A DNA stretch of 64,000 nucleotides from Clostridia bacterium. Lineage in GTDB: Bacteria; Bacillota; Clostridia; TANB77; CAG-508. The notes under the pieces were generated by a model. The model was given only the letters and a program-made list of their open reading frames with translations. It ran no database searches and was not told the origin of the DNA. Below, in pieces: positions 1-8,115 of the stretch. The stretch spans positions 1 through 64,000 of the forward strand of contig CAAGKN010000013.1 in the NCBI GenBank assembly GCA_900770415.1, in the 5' to 3' direction. Position 1 is the first letter of the stretch. Each line of letters begins with the position of its first letter. The position numbers and the translations under genes were made by a program.

Positions 1-756
1 AAAATCACAAATAAAATCAGTTAATTCCTTTATTGTAATATATTTATTGGATAAAATGTAACATTCTCCTCTATTATCTTTATCACAGGCATTAATAATA
101 GCATCTGCTACATCTCTAACATCTACAAAATCATACCCTCCTTTTACACAAGCAAAAAGCTTTCCTGTTGCTACTTTCTTTATTAATTGTGTTAAGTGGC
201 TATTTCCATAATCATTTGGTCCAATAATTCCAGAGGGATGAATAATACAAGCATTTAAATTTTTATTTTTTATTGCATCTATAATGTACTTTGCTGCCTC
301 TGCTTTTGTTTTTGCATATAGTCCTACTACTTTTTCAGGTTCAAATTTAGTAGTTTCTGTAATTAATTCATGATTTAGTTTTTCCGTAATTGCGTGTACA
401 CTGCTAATATAAATAAGTTTTGACTTTGTTTCTAAAACCTTATCTATAATGTTTTTTGTGCCATTTACATTTACATCATATACTGAAGGATTATATGCTG
501 TTTTTATATATACAGCTGCAGCACAATGAATAACATAAACCTCTTTATCTTTTATATTTTCAAAAATTGTTGTCAAAGTATCTTTTTGTGTAACATCTCC
601 ATAATATATTTTACAATTCAAGTTGTCCAATGCCTTTATAGAATCATTAGGTAATACAAGTGCTCTTATTTCATTTTCACTATTTTGTTCTAATTTTCTT
701 ATTATATTATTTCCTAGAAAACCATTTGCACCAGTTATTATATATAATTTTTTCAT
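1..756 (-). CDS. NAD-dependent epimerase/dehydratase, 3' end cut by window edge
   Basis: Extended short-chain dehydrogenase (NAD(P)-dependent sugar epimerase/dehydratase or reductase class). 252 codons are visible from the ATG at 754-756 and the frame stays open at the left edge. The N-terminus carries the Rossmann motif TGANGFLG. An SSV segment is followed by the catalytic YAKTK (YxxxK) motif, then HPSGIIGPND and FVDVRDVADA, all typical of the family. A strong Shine-Dalgarno GGAGGTG sits just upstream of the ATG. The exact substrate cannot be told. It is the last gene of a decayed accessory stretch. Confidence 0.88.
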   Translation of the reverse strand, partial: MKKLYIITGANGFLGNNIIRKLEQNSENEIRALVLPNDSIKALDNLNCKIYYGDVTQKDTLTTIFENIKDKEVYVIHCAAAVYIKTAYNPSVYDVNVNGTKNIIDKVLETKSKLIYISSVHAITEKLNHELITETTKFEPEKVVGLYAKTKAEAAKYIIDAIKNKNLNACIIHPSGIIGPNDYGNSHLTQLIKKVATGKLFACVKGGYDFVDVRDVADAIINACDKDNRGECYILSNKYITIKELTDFICDF

Positions 757-800
757 ATCACACCTCCAAGATTTATAGATAGTTACTAATTAAATTTTTA

Positions 801-911
801 TTACTTTGTCAAAAAATCAAATATATTTATTCTTGTTAATGTTTTTGTCTTATATAACTTTGTATATCCACATCTAGAACATTTCCATTTTTCTATACTT
901 ATTAGTTTCAT
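801..911 (-). CDS. 36-residue ORF, C-terminal half of a zinc-ribbon protein
   Basis: A short ORF of 36 codons whose sequence contains WKCSRCGYTKLYK followed by a hydrophobic NIFDFLT end. This matches the second half of the small clostridial nucleic-acid-binding zinc-ribbon proteins (PF09855-like), which normally have two CxxC knuckles; here only one remains, so it is probably a remnant. A good -10 box (TATAAT, 937-942 on the minus strand) lies about 25 bases upstream, but no convincing -35 box or Shine-Dalgarno is seen. It ends 44 bases before the epimerase start and could mark the leader of that transcript. Confidence 0.45.
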   Translation of the reverse strand: MKLISIEKWKCSRCGYTKLYKTKTLTRINIFDFLTK

Positions 912-1000
912 TTATAAATTATAATTTCTAGAGTATATTATAACACAAAAGACATATGTTTTTAAAGCCATTTAACTTCATATATTTCCTTTTAAATAAT

Positions 1001-1359
1001 TTATTCTAATTCAAAAGCTCCTGTATATAATTGATAATATTGACCTTTCCCACGCATTAAATCTTCATGATTTTCTCTTTCAATTATCTTTCCGTGATCC
1101 ATAACCATAATAGCTTTTGAATTTCTAATGTTACAAATATTGATGTTAAACTATCACTTAATCGTTTTTCAAATTCTTGTACTTTTTCAAAAGATTCTTT
1201 TTGAATTTTTTTCCTTTTTCTGTAATAACTATTTTCTTTTGCCTTGTATTTTCTAATAATGTATCAATTTCTGAATCAGTTATTTGACTATTATTTGCTT
1301 TAATTAAATATTTAATATGTGAAATAGATTCCAATCCGTATTTGCTAGTTTTATCTACC
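1001..1359 (-). pseudogene. decayed regulator fused by deletion to an ABC exporter C-terminus
   Basis: Reading on the minus strand, about 1130-1359 gives an open stretch ending ITEKGKKIQKESFEKVQEF, which resembles the wing and last helix of MarR-type regulators. From about 1130 down to the stop at 1001 a different frame encodes the last ~42 residues of an ABC exporter ATPase: IRNSKAIMVMDHGKIIE, then the usual NHEDLM and QYYQLY end. The ABC transmembrane domain, Walker A and Walker B are absent. A regulator followed by its ABC exporter is a common operon; one large internal deletion would explain this join. No start codon is evident. The MarR assignment is weaker than the ABC one. Confidence 0.7.
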
Positions 1360-1365
1360 TATAAA

Positions 1366-1390
1366 AGCAGATAATTGAAAATTATCTGCT
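1366..1390 (-). terminator. hairpin, possible terminator
   Basis: Perfect 11-bp inverted repeat (AGCAGATAATT / AATTATCTGCT, 3-base loop) followed on the minus strand by TTTTAT. It lies about 180 bases downstream of lysS and just ahead of the decayed regulator, so it probably ends lysS transcription. The remaining bases 1391-1571 hold no gene that I can see. Confidence 0.55.
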
Positions 1391-1571
1391 CTATAAAGTG
1401 TTGATATTAAATCATTTCTGCAAAATATGTTCCACCCACTTTAGACTAAATTAATTATGTATCCTCTTAGCCAAAATATATCTGCTTTTAAAATTTTGTA
1501 AAGGCTAGGCAAAGCTTATTTATATCAGCTTTTTTAAAATTTATTAGGTTTTATTAAAATACTTAAATGTT

Positions 1572-3068
1572 CTATGCTAATGGTTTCATTGTTGGGAACA
1601 ATATTACATCCCTTATTGATTCACTTTCTGTGAATAGCATGCATAATCTATCTATTCCGTATCCAATTCCGCCTGCTGGTGGCATACCATATTCTAGTGC
1701 TTCAATAAAGTCCATATCTATATCATTTGCCTCATCATTTCCAAGTTCTCTTTCTTTTAATTGTGCTTCAAATCTTTCTAGCTGATCAATTGGATCATTA
1801 AGTTCTGTGTATGCATTAGCAAATTCTTTTCCTGCTATAAATAACTCAAATCTATCTACAAATCTTGGGTCTTCTGGATTTTTCTTTGTAAGTGGTGATA
1901 TTTCTAATGGATGTCCGTATAAAAATGTTGGTTGAATTAGTGTTTCTTCAACATATTTTTCAAAGAATGCATTTATTATATGTCCGTAAGTTTTTTCGTG
2001 TTCTTCTAGTTCTATATTATGTTCTTCTGCTAGTTTTAAGCATTCATTTATATCTGTAATCTTTTTAAAGTCAATTCCTGTTTGTTCCTTAATTGCATCA
2101 GTCATACTAATTCTTTTCCATGGTCCTTCAAGGTTAATTTCATTTCCGCTCCAATTATATATCATTTTTCCTGTTACATCTTTTGCAATTTTTTGGAACA
2201 TTTTTTCAGTTAAATCCATCATTCCCTCTAAATTAGAATATGCTAAATAAGCTTCCATTAATGTAAATTCTGGATTATGTTTTAAGTCCATTCCTTCATT
2301 TCTAAATACTCTACCTATTTCGTATACAGCTTCCATTCCACCTACTAGTAATCTTTTAAGTGGTAATTCTAATGCAATACGAAGATACATATCTAAATTT
2401 TGTGCATTATGGTGTGTAACAAATGGTCTTGCAGAAGCACCTGTTAAAAGTGTTGTTAATACTGGTGTTTCAACTTCTGTAAATCCTTCTCCATCCATAA
2501 AGTTTTGTATACATCTAATAATTTTTGGACGTAAGAATGCAACTCTTTTAGCTTCTTCATTCATTATTAGGTCAACATATCTTCTTCTATATCTTTCTTC
2601 TTTATCTGTTAAACCATGAAATTTTTCTGGAAGTGGTCTTAAAGATTTTGTAAGAAGTACTACTTCTTTTGCATGTACAGAAATTTCTTCTGTTCTTGTT
2701 TTAAACACAAATCCTTTTATTCCAATTATATCTCCTATGTCATACGTTTTGAATGCAGAATAGCTTTCTTCACCTAAATTATTTATGCTAACATAGCTTT
2801 GGATTTTTCCTTTTGCATCTTGAATAGTACAAAAAGAGGCTTTTCCCATTATTCTTTTTGCCATTATTCTTCCCGCTACAGAAACGTCTTTTCCTTCTAA
2901 TTCTTCATAGTTATCTTTTATTTCTTGACTTAAATGTGTTCTATTATATTTTGTTACTTTAAACGGATCTTTTCCTTGTGATTGTAATTCTTTTAATTTT
3001 TCTTTTCTAATTGCTATTAAATGATTCTCATCTAATTGTTCTTGGTTATTTTCAATATTTTCTGCCAT
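1572..3068 (-). CDS. lysS: lysine--tRNA ligase (class II)
   Basis: Charges tRNA-Lys in the cytoplasm. The 498-residue protein has the N-terminal OB-fold anticodon-binding domain (VAGRIMAKRIMGKASFCTI), then the class II core with motif 2 (YEIGRVFRNEG followed by HNPEFTLME) and motif 3 near the C-terminus (GGIGYGIDRLCMLF). Length is normal for bacterial LysRS. I place the start at the second ATG (3066-3068), because the AAGGAG element lies directly against the first ATG and at workable spacing from the second. It is a single-gene unit. No T-box is seen in the short leader. Confidence 0.97.
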   Translation of the reverse strand: MAENIENNQEQLDENHLIAIRKEKLKELQSQGKDPFKVTKYNRTHLSQEIKDNYEELEGKDVSVAGRIMAKRIMGKASFCTIQDAKGKIQSYVSINNLGEESYSAFKTYDIGDIIGIKGFVFKTRTEEISVHAKEVVLLTKSLRPLPEKFHGLTDKEERYRRRYVDLIMNEEAKRVAFLRPKIIRCIQNFMDGEGFTEVETPVLTTLLTGASARPFVTHHNAQNLDMYLRIALELPLKRLLVGGMEAVYEIGRVFRNEGMDLKHNPEFTLMEAYLAYSNLEGMMDLTEKMFQKIAKDVTGKMIYNWSGNEINLEGPWKRISMTDAIKEQTGIDFKKITDINECLKLAEEHNIELEEHEKTYGHIINAFFEKYVEETLIQPTFLYGHPLEISPLTKKNPEDPRFVDRFELFIAGKEFANAYTELNDPIDQLERFEAQLKERELGNDEANDIDMDFIEALEYGMPPAGGIGYGIDRLCMLFTESESIRDVILFPTMKPLA

Positions 3069-3174
3069 GTAATTCATCTCCTTAAAAACTTATTTTAATA
3101 TTATATACCAAATTGCAATAATTGTAAACCTCAATTTTTGAGTATTCTTAATACATAAAATTCCTTTTTTTTTG

Positions 3175-3203
3175 TTGACAATGCATATAAAAAATGTTAT
3201 AAA
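3175..3203 (+). promoter_or_regulatory. promoter of tRNA-Glu
   Basis: TTGACA (3175-3180), 17-base spacer, TATAAA (3198-3203); the tRNA begins 17 bases later. A near-consensus vegetative promoter. Confidence 0.9.
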
Positions 3204-3220
3204 TAAGTGTACGTTTATTT

Positions 3221-3295
3221 GGCCCCTTGGTCAAGCGGTTAAGACGCAGCCCTCTCAAGGCTGAATCATGGGTTCGATTCCCGTAGGGGTCACCA
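3221..3295 (+). tRNA. tRNA-Glu (anticodon CTC)
   Basis: Folds as a complete cloverleaf: acceptor GGCCCCT paired with AGGGGTC, anticodon stem CAGCC/GGCTG with loop CTCTCAA giving anticodon CTC for GAG, T arm with GGTTCGATTCC, and an encoded CCA end. It stands alone with its own promoter and a terminator about 50 bases downstream. Confidence 0.95.
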
Positions 3296-3344
3296 CACTT
3301 GTTTTATGGCAAGAGTGAATAGTAAAAAGTATATAATGTTTTAA

Positions 3345-3371
3345 AAACAGGCGATCAATGGTCGCCTGTTT
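3345..3371. terminator. bidirectional terminator between tRNA-Glu and mrnC
   Basis: AAACAGGCGA / TCGCCTGTTT with a 7-base loop. T-rich sequence follows on both strands, so it can end the tRNA transcript (+) and the rbgA-mrnC transcript (-). Confidence 0.85.
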
Positions 3372-3378
3372 AATTATA

Positions 3379-3756
3379 TTAATTTATGCATTTACTTAAT
3401 ATTTCATCTAATCTTTCTTTTTGTCCACTCAAATATAAATATCCTATTAATCCTTCAAATGCCGTAGCATACATGTAATCTGTTGGATCTGCATTTTTAG
3501 GCAAATGATGATTTTGAGTATTTCTAGTTCTTCTAACAATTTCTAGTTCCTCTGGTGTTAAATATTCTTTTATTTTTTCTAGAGTGTCTGCTTGTGCTTT
3601 GGCTTTTACATATTTAATTGTTTCTATATGTAATTTGTGTGGTTTTAAATTTGTTGCATTTACAAGTTTCTCTCTCACATATAACTCATAAACGCTATCT
3701 CCAACATAAGCCCAAACAAGTGGCGACATTAAATTTACTTCTTCTTTACTTTTCAT
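3379..3756 (-). CDS. mrnC: Mini-ribonuclease 3
   Basis: RNase III-type domain without the double-stranded RNA-binding domain, which matures 23S rRNA ends in Firmicutes. 125 residues, the usual size. Recognisable elements are LVWAYVGDSVYELYVR, the RTRN motif with NHHLPKNA, and ATAFEGLIGYLYL, which carry the acidic metal ligands of the family. Its first codons overlap the last 11 bases of rbgA (stop at 3746), so translation of the two is probably coupled. Pairing with another ribosome-assembly factor fits its role. The transcript ends at the hairpin 3345-3371. Confidence 0.94.
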   Translation of the reverse strand: MKSKEEVNLMSPLVWAYVGDSVYELYVREKLVNATNLKPHKLHIETIKYVKAKAQADTLEKIKEYLTPEELEIVRRTRNTQNHHLPKNADPTDYMYATAFEGLIGYLYLSGQKERLDEILSKCIN

Positions 3757-4642
3757 TTACCTTCTCCAATGTTATTTTTCCTAATTTTCCGCTTCTAAAA
3801 TCATTTAGTATTATTTTTGCAGTTTTTTCATCATCTATCTCTCCACCAGATACAACGGCTCCTCTTTTTCTTCCTATTAGTTTCATAAGATTATATAGTT
3901 TCTCATTTTCGTCTTCTGAATCTATTTGGTCTAATTCGCTTTCTGTTATTTTATATCTTTCCAATAAATTTGCTTTATAATTATTATATAAATATATTAA
4001 TAGCTTGAATGCTACTTCTATTGTTTCTAGCACTTCATCTTTTATTGAGCCTGTGTATGCTAAATTTAGTGCAACAGTTTCATCTTCAAACTTTGGCCAT
4101 AAAACACCTGGTGTATCTAGCAATTCTATATTATTAGCTATTCTTACCCATTGCTTTTGTTTTGTAACACCTGGCTTGTTCCCTACAATAGTTGTTTTTT
4201 TATTACATAGTCTGTTTATTAATGATGACTTTCCTACATTTGGTATTCCAAGTATTACAACTCTTATGTTTTTCTTCACTCTACCTTTTAGCGCTGCTTT
4301 TTGAGTTTCTTCTTCTACTGATTTTTCTATTTGATTTAATATTTCTTTTATGCCTTTTCCTAAATTTGCATCACATGCAATTGCGGTTATATTATTATTT
4401 TTGTAATACTCAATCCATTTTTTAGTTTCTTTGTCTTCTGCCAAGTCACTTTTATTTAATAGTACTATTCTTTTTTTGTTTTGTACTATTTTTTGTATAT
4501 CTGGATTTCTACTTGATTTTGGTATACGTGCATCTAGTAATTCTACAACTACATCTATTAATTTTAAATCTTCAATTATTTGTTTTTTTGTTTTTAACAT
4601 GTGTCCTGGATACCAGTTTATATTTGTTCTATTCTCGTTCAT
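3746..4642 (-). CDS. rbgA: ribosome biogenesis GTPase RbgA (YlqF)
   Basis: Circularly permuted GTPase needed for late assembly of the 50S subunit. In the 298-residue protein the G4 motif (NKSDLAED) comes before G1 (GIPNVGKSSLINRL) and G3 (DTPGVLWP), the order diagnostic of the YlqF/YawG group. The N-terminal NWYPGHMLKTKKQI is the signature start of this family. The C-terminal helical domain contains GRKRGAVVSGGEIDDEKTA. It overlaps mrnC downstream by 11 bases, forming a two-gene ribosome-assembly operon. Confidence 0.96.
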   Translation of the reverse strand: MNENRTNINWYPGHMLKTKKQIIEDLKLIDVVVELLDARIPKSSRNPDIQKIVQNKKRIVLLNKSDLAEDKETKKWIEYYKNNNITAIACDANLGKGIKEILNQIEKSVEEETQKAALKGRVKKNIRVVILGIPNVGKSSLINRLCNKKTTIVGNKPGVTKQKQWVRIANNIELLDTPGVLWPKFEDETVALNLAYTGSIKDEVLETIEVAFKLLIYLYNNYKANLLERYKITESELDQIDSEDENEKLYNLMKLIGRKRGAVVSGGEIDDEKTAKIILNDFRSGKLGKITLEKVNEK

Positions 4643-4685
4643 ATTTTCACCCTATTTTTTATTTAATACCTTTATATTTTAGCAT

Positions 4686-4720
4686 AAAAGCAAGTGATTT
4701 TCAACTAATCACTTGCTTTT
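4686..4720 (-). terminator. hairpin, second terminator
   Basis: 14-bp perfect stem AAAAGCAAGTGATT / AATCACTTGCTTTT, 7-base loop, lying between rbgA and the hairpin at 4760-4786. It probably acts as a back-up terminator for the gene at 4793-5230. Confidence 0.6.
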
Positions 4721-4759
4721 ATAATTTATCAGGTTCTATTACAGTGTCATGTGCCATTA

Positions 4760-4786
4760 CTAAAAAAAGGCATTTCTGCCTTTTTT
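4760..4786 (-). terminator. intrinsic terminator of the DUF5684-like gene
   Basis: Stem of A-run plus GGCA paired with TGCC plus T-run, 4-base loop, ending on the minus strand in seven T. It starts just after the stop at 4793. Confidence 0.82.
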
Positions 4787-4792
4787 AGTTTT

Positions 4793-5230
4793 TTAGCTAT
4801 TAGATTGTGGTCCAACATATTCTGCACTACCAAATCCTAATATCATTTGGAATATTGGTGTTAAGAAAACTAAACCAACTATAAATCCTGCACCTTTGCC
4901 AAATGCTTGTCCAAGTTTAACCATTGATATTACTGAAAGAACTAATATAGCTATATAACCTAAAATTGGTATTATACCTGTTAAATATATTAATAATAGC
5001 CATGGTGATAAACCTATAATTTTATAAAGTACAACCATATTGTAAACTGGTATTAATGACTTCCATCCAGCTTCTCCAGCCTTTGTGAAAATCTTCCATT
5101 GAGCAATAACAAGTAATACATAAAAAGCTATAGCAATAGCAGAATATGTTCCAAGCATTGCATTCAATGTTGCTGTTGCAGTAGTAGCAGGTATATCTGC
5201 TGTATACGAATAGTAGTATAAATCTTCCAT
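4793..5230 (-). CDS. DUF5684-like small membrane protein
   Basis: 145 residues with about three to four membrane segments. It carries the motif FTKAGEAGWKSLIPVYN after the first helix and a GFGSAEY end, which I recognise from the DUF5684 / signal-peptidase-associated membrane family, whose function is unknown. The extracytoplasmic N-terminus is rich in Tyr, Thr and Ala. A purine-rich Shine-Dalgarno (GGGGGG-like) precedes the ATG. It lies 77 bases after the next gene and has its own terminator, so it may be the second gene of a two-gene membrane-protein unit. Confidence 0.75.
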   Translation of the reverse strand: MEDLYYYSYTADIPATTATATLNAMLGTYSAIAIAFYVLLVIAQWKIFTKAGEAGWKSLIPVYNMVVLYKIIGLSPWLLLIYLTGIIPILGYIAILVLSVISMVKLGQAFGKGAGFIVGLVFLTPIFQMILGFGSAEYVGPQSNS

Positions 5231-5307
5231 TTATATCCCCCCCTTCTTTTGTATATAATTATAATAATATATAAAAGTATTTTTTTCAACATTACTTTAC
5301 AAATTAT

Positions 5308-5778
5308 CTAAAATTTATATTGATTTTTATCTGCTCTATCATCTAGTTTTCTATCATATTCTTCGCTTCCATAAAACCAATCTGTTTTTTTGTTTCCTGC
5401 CGCACTTTTTCTGTCTTTATTAATTGCAATATCTAATACTGTCAAAAGTGGTATAATTACTCCTATTATTGAAACAAATAGTGTAGCATATTCTGTAACT
5501 TCTGTTTGTCCACTTGTAATTGCTGTAATTTGATTGTACACGTCTGTTCCAAAGTATAATCCGTAAGATACAAAGTATATTAAAGCACCAATAAGTTTTC
5601 TTTTAACAATAAGCACAAAGCATATTAATGTTACAAATAATAATATTATTTCTACTGTTGGATTTAATGGTTGAATTGGAAAATCTTTTTGCATACTGTT
5701 CAAAAGTGCTACTGCGACTCTAGATATCCAAAAAATGCCTCCTACCATTGTAATTAAATAACTAAATACACTTGTCAT
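5308..5778 (-). CDS. conserved membrane protein of unknown function
   Basis: 156 residues with four predicted membrane helices, then a polar C-terminal tail containing TDWFYGSEEYDRKLDDRADK. I recognise this tail as common in clostridial hypothetical proteins, but no function is known to me. The tail is rich in acidic and basic residues and would sit in the cytoplasm with four helices. It is upstream of the DUF5684-like gene with a 77-base gap and downstream of truB in the same direction. Confidence 0.7.
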   Translation of the reverse strand: MTSVFSYLITMVGGIFWISRVAVALLNSMQKDFPIQPLNPTVEIILLFVTLICFVLIVKRKLIGALIYFVSYGLYFGTDVYNQITAITSGQTEVTEYATLFVSIIGVIIPLLTVLDIAINKDRKSAAGNKKTDWFYGSEEYDRKLDDRADKNQYKF

Positions 5779-5823
5779 AAGTATTCCCCCTATATATTTT
5801 TCTTAATTCTATCACAAAGGTTT

Positions 5824-6675
5824 TTAAATTACTATATCTCTTTTTAATAATTTGTTTTCAATTACTCCAATTCCTATAAATTGCTCATTATTATATATTC
5901 TGTATATACTATTTGGTAAATTATATGTTAGTTTTACTCCATTTAAAAATAGTTCTAATTTTTTGTTATCTAATTCTATTGTTTCTTTCTCTTTAAAAAC
6001 TTCTTCTATTTTTATCATGTTTTTTTCTGCATTTTCTAATGTTATATCATCTAGTAAAATTGAATCTTCTATCCTAAAATTATTTACTTTTGTTCTTTGT
6101 AGCTCTTCCATATATCCTACTGTTCCAAGCTTTTTAGCTATATCCTCACATAATGTTCTTATATAAGTTCCTTTTGAACATTCTACTTCGAATTTTATTT
6201 TGTTGTTTTGATATTCTAATAATTCTATTTTATATATTTCTATTTCTCTTGCCTCAAGTTTTACTTCTTTTCCTTCTCTTGCATATTCATAAAGTTTTTT
6301 TCCATTTATTTTAATTGCAGAATACATTGGTGGTACTTGTTTTTGCTTACCAAAGAAGTTTTGTAGAGCATTATTTATATCTTCTTTTTTTAAATCTGCT
6401 GGTATCGATTTTTCTTCTATAACTTGTCCTTCACTATCACCTGTATCTGTTTTTTCTCCTAATTTAATTGTAGCTATATATGTTTTATCATGTTCCATTA
6501 GGTATTTAGAAATTTTTGTTGCTTTTCCTACCAGAATTGGCAAAACACCGGTAGCATTTGGATCTAGTGTACCGGTGTGTCCTACTTTTTTTGTATTCAA
6601 TTTTTTTCTTATAACATTTACAACATCATGCGAAGTAAAACCTTTTTGCTTGTTTATTAAGATTAGTCCGTCCAT
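5824..6675 (-). CDS. truB: tRNA pseudouridine(55) synthase TruB
   Basis: Makes pseudouridine 55 in the T loop of tRNAs. 283 residues. The catalytic-Asp motif GHTGTLDPNATGVLPI is present near residue 35, with KQKQVPPMYSAIKINGKKLY and the conserved CSKGTYIRTLCEDI further on. Length is normal. It follows nrnA after a 9-base gap and is the last recognised gene of the rimP-nusA translation operon; ribF, which often follows truB, is not present here. Confidence 0.96.
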   Translation of the reverse strand: MDGLILINKQKGFTSHDVVNVIRKKLNTKKVGHTGTLDPNATGVLPILVGKATKISKYLMEHDKTYIATIKLGEKTDTGDSEGQVIEEKSIPADLKKEDINNALQNFFGKQKQVPPMYSAIKINGKKLYEYAREGKEVKLEAREIEIYKIELLEYQNNKIKFEVECSKGTYIRTLCEDIAKKLGTVGYMEELQRTKVNNFRIEDSILLDDITLENAEKNMIKIEEVFKEKETIELDNKKLELFLNGVKLTYNLPNSIYRIYNNEQFIGIGVIENKLLKRDIVI

Positions 6676-6684
6676 TTATTCCCC

Positions 6685-7635
6685 TTATTTTAAGTATTTT
6701 TTACATTCTTCTATTACTTTTTGCTTTGCTTGTTCAAATGGTAGGTTTATGCTGCCTCCAGCGGCTCTTATATGACCTCCGCCTGAAAACATTAAGCATA
6801 TATCAGAAACATTAACATAGTCGTTTGAACGTAAAGAAATTTTATATCCATCATCTTTCTCTCTAAAGAATATTGATACTTCTACGCCTTCTATATCTCT
6901 TCCCATTTCTACTATTCCATCGTAATCATTTATTCCTGCATTTACTTTATCTTCATCTTCTTTTGTTATGTATGTAAATGTAATCTTTCCATCTTCAAAA
7001 AACTCTATTCTATTCATTGCAATTCTTCTTAATTCAAATTGAGTTTTTGATATTGTTTGCATTACTCTTTTATATATGTCTGATACTTTTACGCCTTTAT
7101 TTAATAATTCTGCTGTGAATTCAAAAGTTTCTGCTGTTACGCCTGAATACTTAAATCCTCCTGTATCTGTAATTATTCCTGTTAATAAGCATGTTCCTAT
7201 CTCTTTATTAATTATTACTCCCAAAGCTTCTAAAACTGTAATTAAAATTTGACAACATGCTGGTGCTGCTGGATTCACAAAATTATAGTCTGCAAACATT
7301 GTATTTGCACTATGGTGGTCTATTGATATTTTTGTATTTGCGTCTTCAAAGTATTTTGCAAATCCATTCAATCTTTTTATATCTCCACAATCTAAAGCTA
7401 TTGCTAAATCATACGAAGCTACTTTTCCTTCACTTTTTATGTCATCTGCATTAGGTAAAAATTTATATATATTTGAATATTCTGGTATTACAACATCAAC
7501 ATTTTTTCCTAATTGTTTTAGTCCATTATATAATGCTAAACTGCTTCCTATTGCATCTCCATCTGGATTTTCGTGTGTTAATATTACTATGTTTTCAGCA
7601 CTATTTATTTCTTCTATAATACTATCTAGGGTCAT
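6685..7635 (-). CDS. nrnA: DHH-family nanoRNase / pAp phosphatase NrnA
   Basis: Degrades 2-5 nt RNA fragments and dephosphorylates pAp. 316 residues. The DHH domain shows HENPDGDAIGSSLAL, an ALDCGD segment and the name-giving SIDHHSAN; the C-terminal DHHA1 domain ends with FSGGGHIRAAGGSI, the substrate-binding GGGHxxAAG motif. It sits between rbfA and truB, the standard Firmicutes order, with gaps of 12 and 9 bases, so it is in the translation operon. Confidence 0.95.
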   Translation of the reverse strand: MTLDSIIEEINSAENIVILTHENPDGDAIGSSLALYNGLKQLGKNVDVVIPEYSNIYKFLPNADDIKSEGKVASYDLAIALDCGDIKRLNGFAKYFEDANTKISIDHHSANTMFADYNFVNPAAPACCQILITVLEALGVIINKEIGTCLLTGIITDTGGFKYSGVTAETFEFTAELLNKGVKVSDIYKRVMQTISKTQFELRRIAMNRIEFFEDGKITFTYITKEDEDKVNAGINDYDGIVEMGRDIEGVEVSIFFREKDDGYKISLRSNDYVNVSDICLMFSGGGHIRAAGGSINLPFEQAKQKVIEECKKYLK

Positions 7636-7647
7636 ATTTAATCTCCT

Positions 7648-8019
7648 TTATTCATTTGGTTTAATATCTTTCATTATGTCTTTTAGAATTGTGTCTATTC
7701 TTTCTCCATATTCCATTGAATCGTCTAACTCAAAAACTAATTCTGGCGTTACCCTTAAATTAACACTTTGAGCAATCCTACTTCTTATAAATCCAGAAGA
7801 AGATTTTAAACCTGCCAATGTTTGTTTAATATTTCTAGAATTTAGTATGCTAACTTTAACTTTTGCATATCTTAAATCTGGGGAAATTTTTACAGAAGTT
7901 ACACTGACCATTCCTGTTACATTTGAATTTGTAACTTCATAGTTAATTATATTACTTATTTCCCTTTTTAATTCTTCATTTATTCTATTAAGTCTGTTAT
8001 TTCCGTTTTCTCTTTTCAT
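7648..8019 (-). CDS. rbfA: 30S ribosome-binding factor RbfA
   Basis: Small KH-fold protein that binds the 30S subunit and helps 16S 5'-end maturation. 123 residues, with the typical start RLNRINEELKREISNIIN and the core VTSVKISPDLRYAKVKVS. It lies in the conserved infB-rbfA-nrnA order. A 96-base spacer separates it from infB, wider than the other gaps in this operon; it has its own AAAGGAGA Shine-Dalgarno. Confidence 0.95.
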   Translation of the reverse strand: MKRENGNNRLNRINEELKREISNIINYEVTNSNVTGMVSVTSVKISPDLRYAKVKVSILNSRNIKQTLAGLKSSSGFIRSRIAQSVNLRVTPELVFELDDSMEYGERIDTILKDIMKDIKPNE

Positions 8020-8115
8020 TGTTTCTCCTTTTGAGGTGCTTTGTCAAAATAAATCAAAATTAGTAGATTGTGCATTTAGAAAATGTGCAAGGTACTGATT
8101 TTTATTCGTTTTTTA

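Noticed and set aside
1131..1359. Intact small regulator gene
   Set aside because: No start codon with a ribosome binding site, and the frame runs into the out-of-frame ABC exporter remnant and stops.
3078..3220. T-box leader for lysS
   Set aside because: The region is too short and lacks the T-box sequence; it contains the tRNA-Glu promoter on the other strand.
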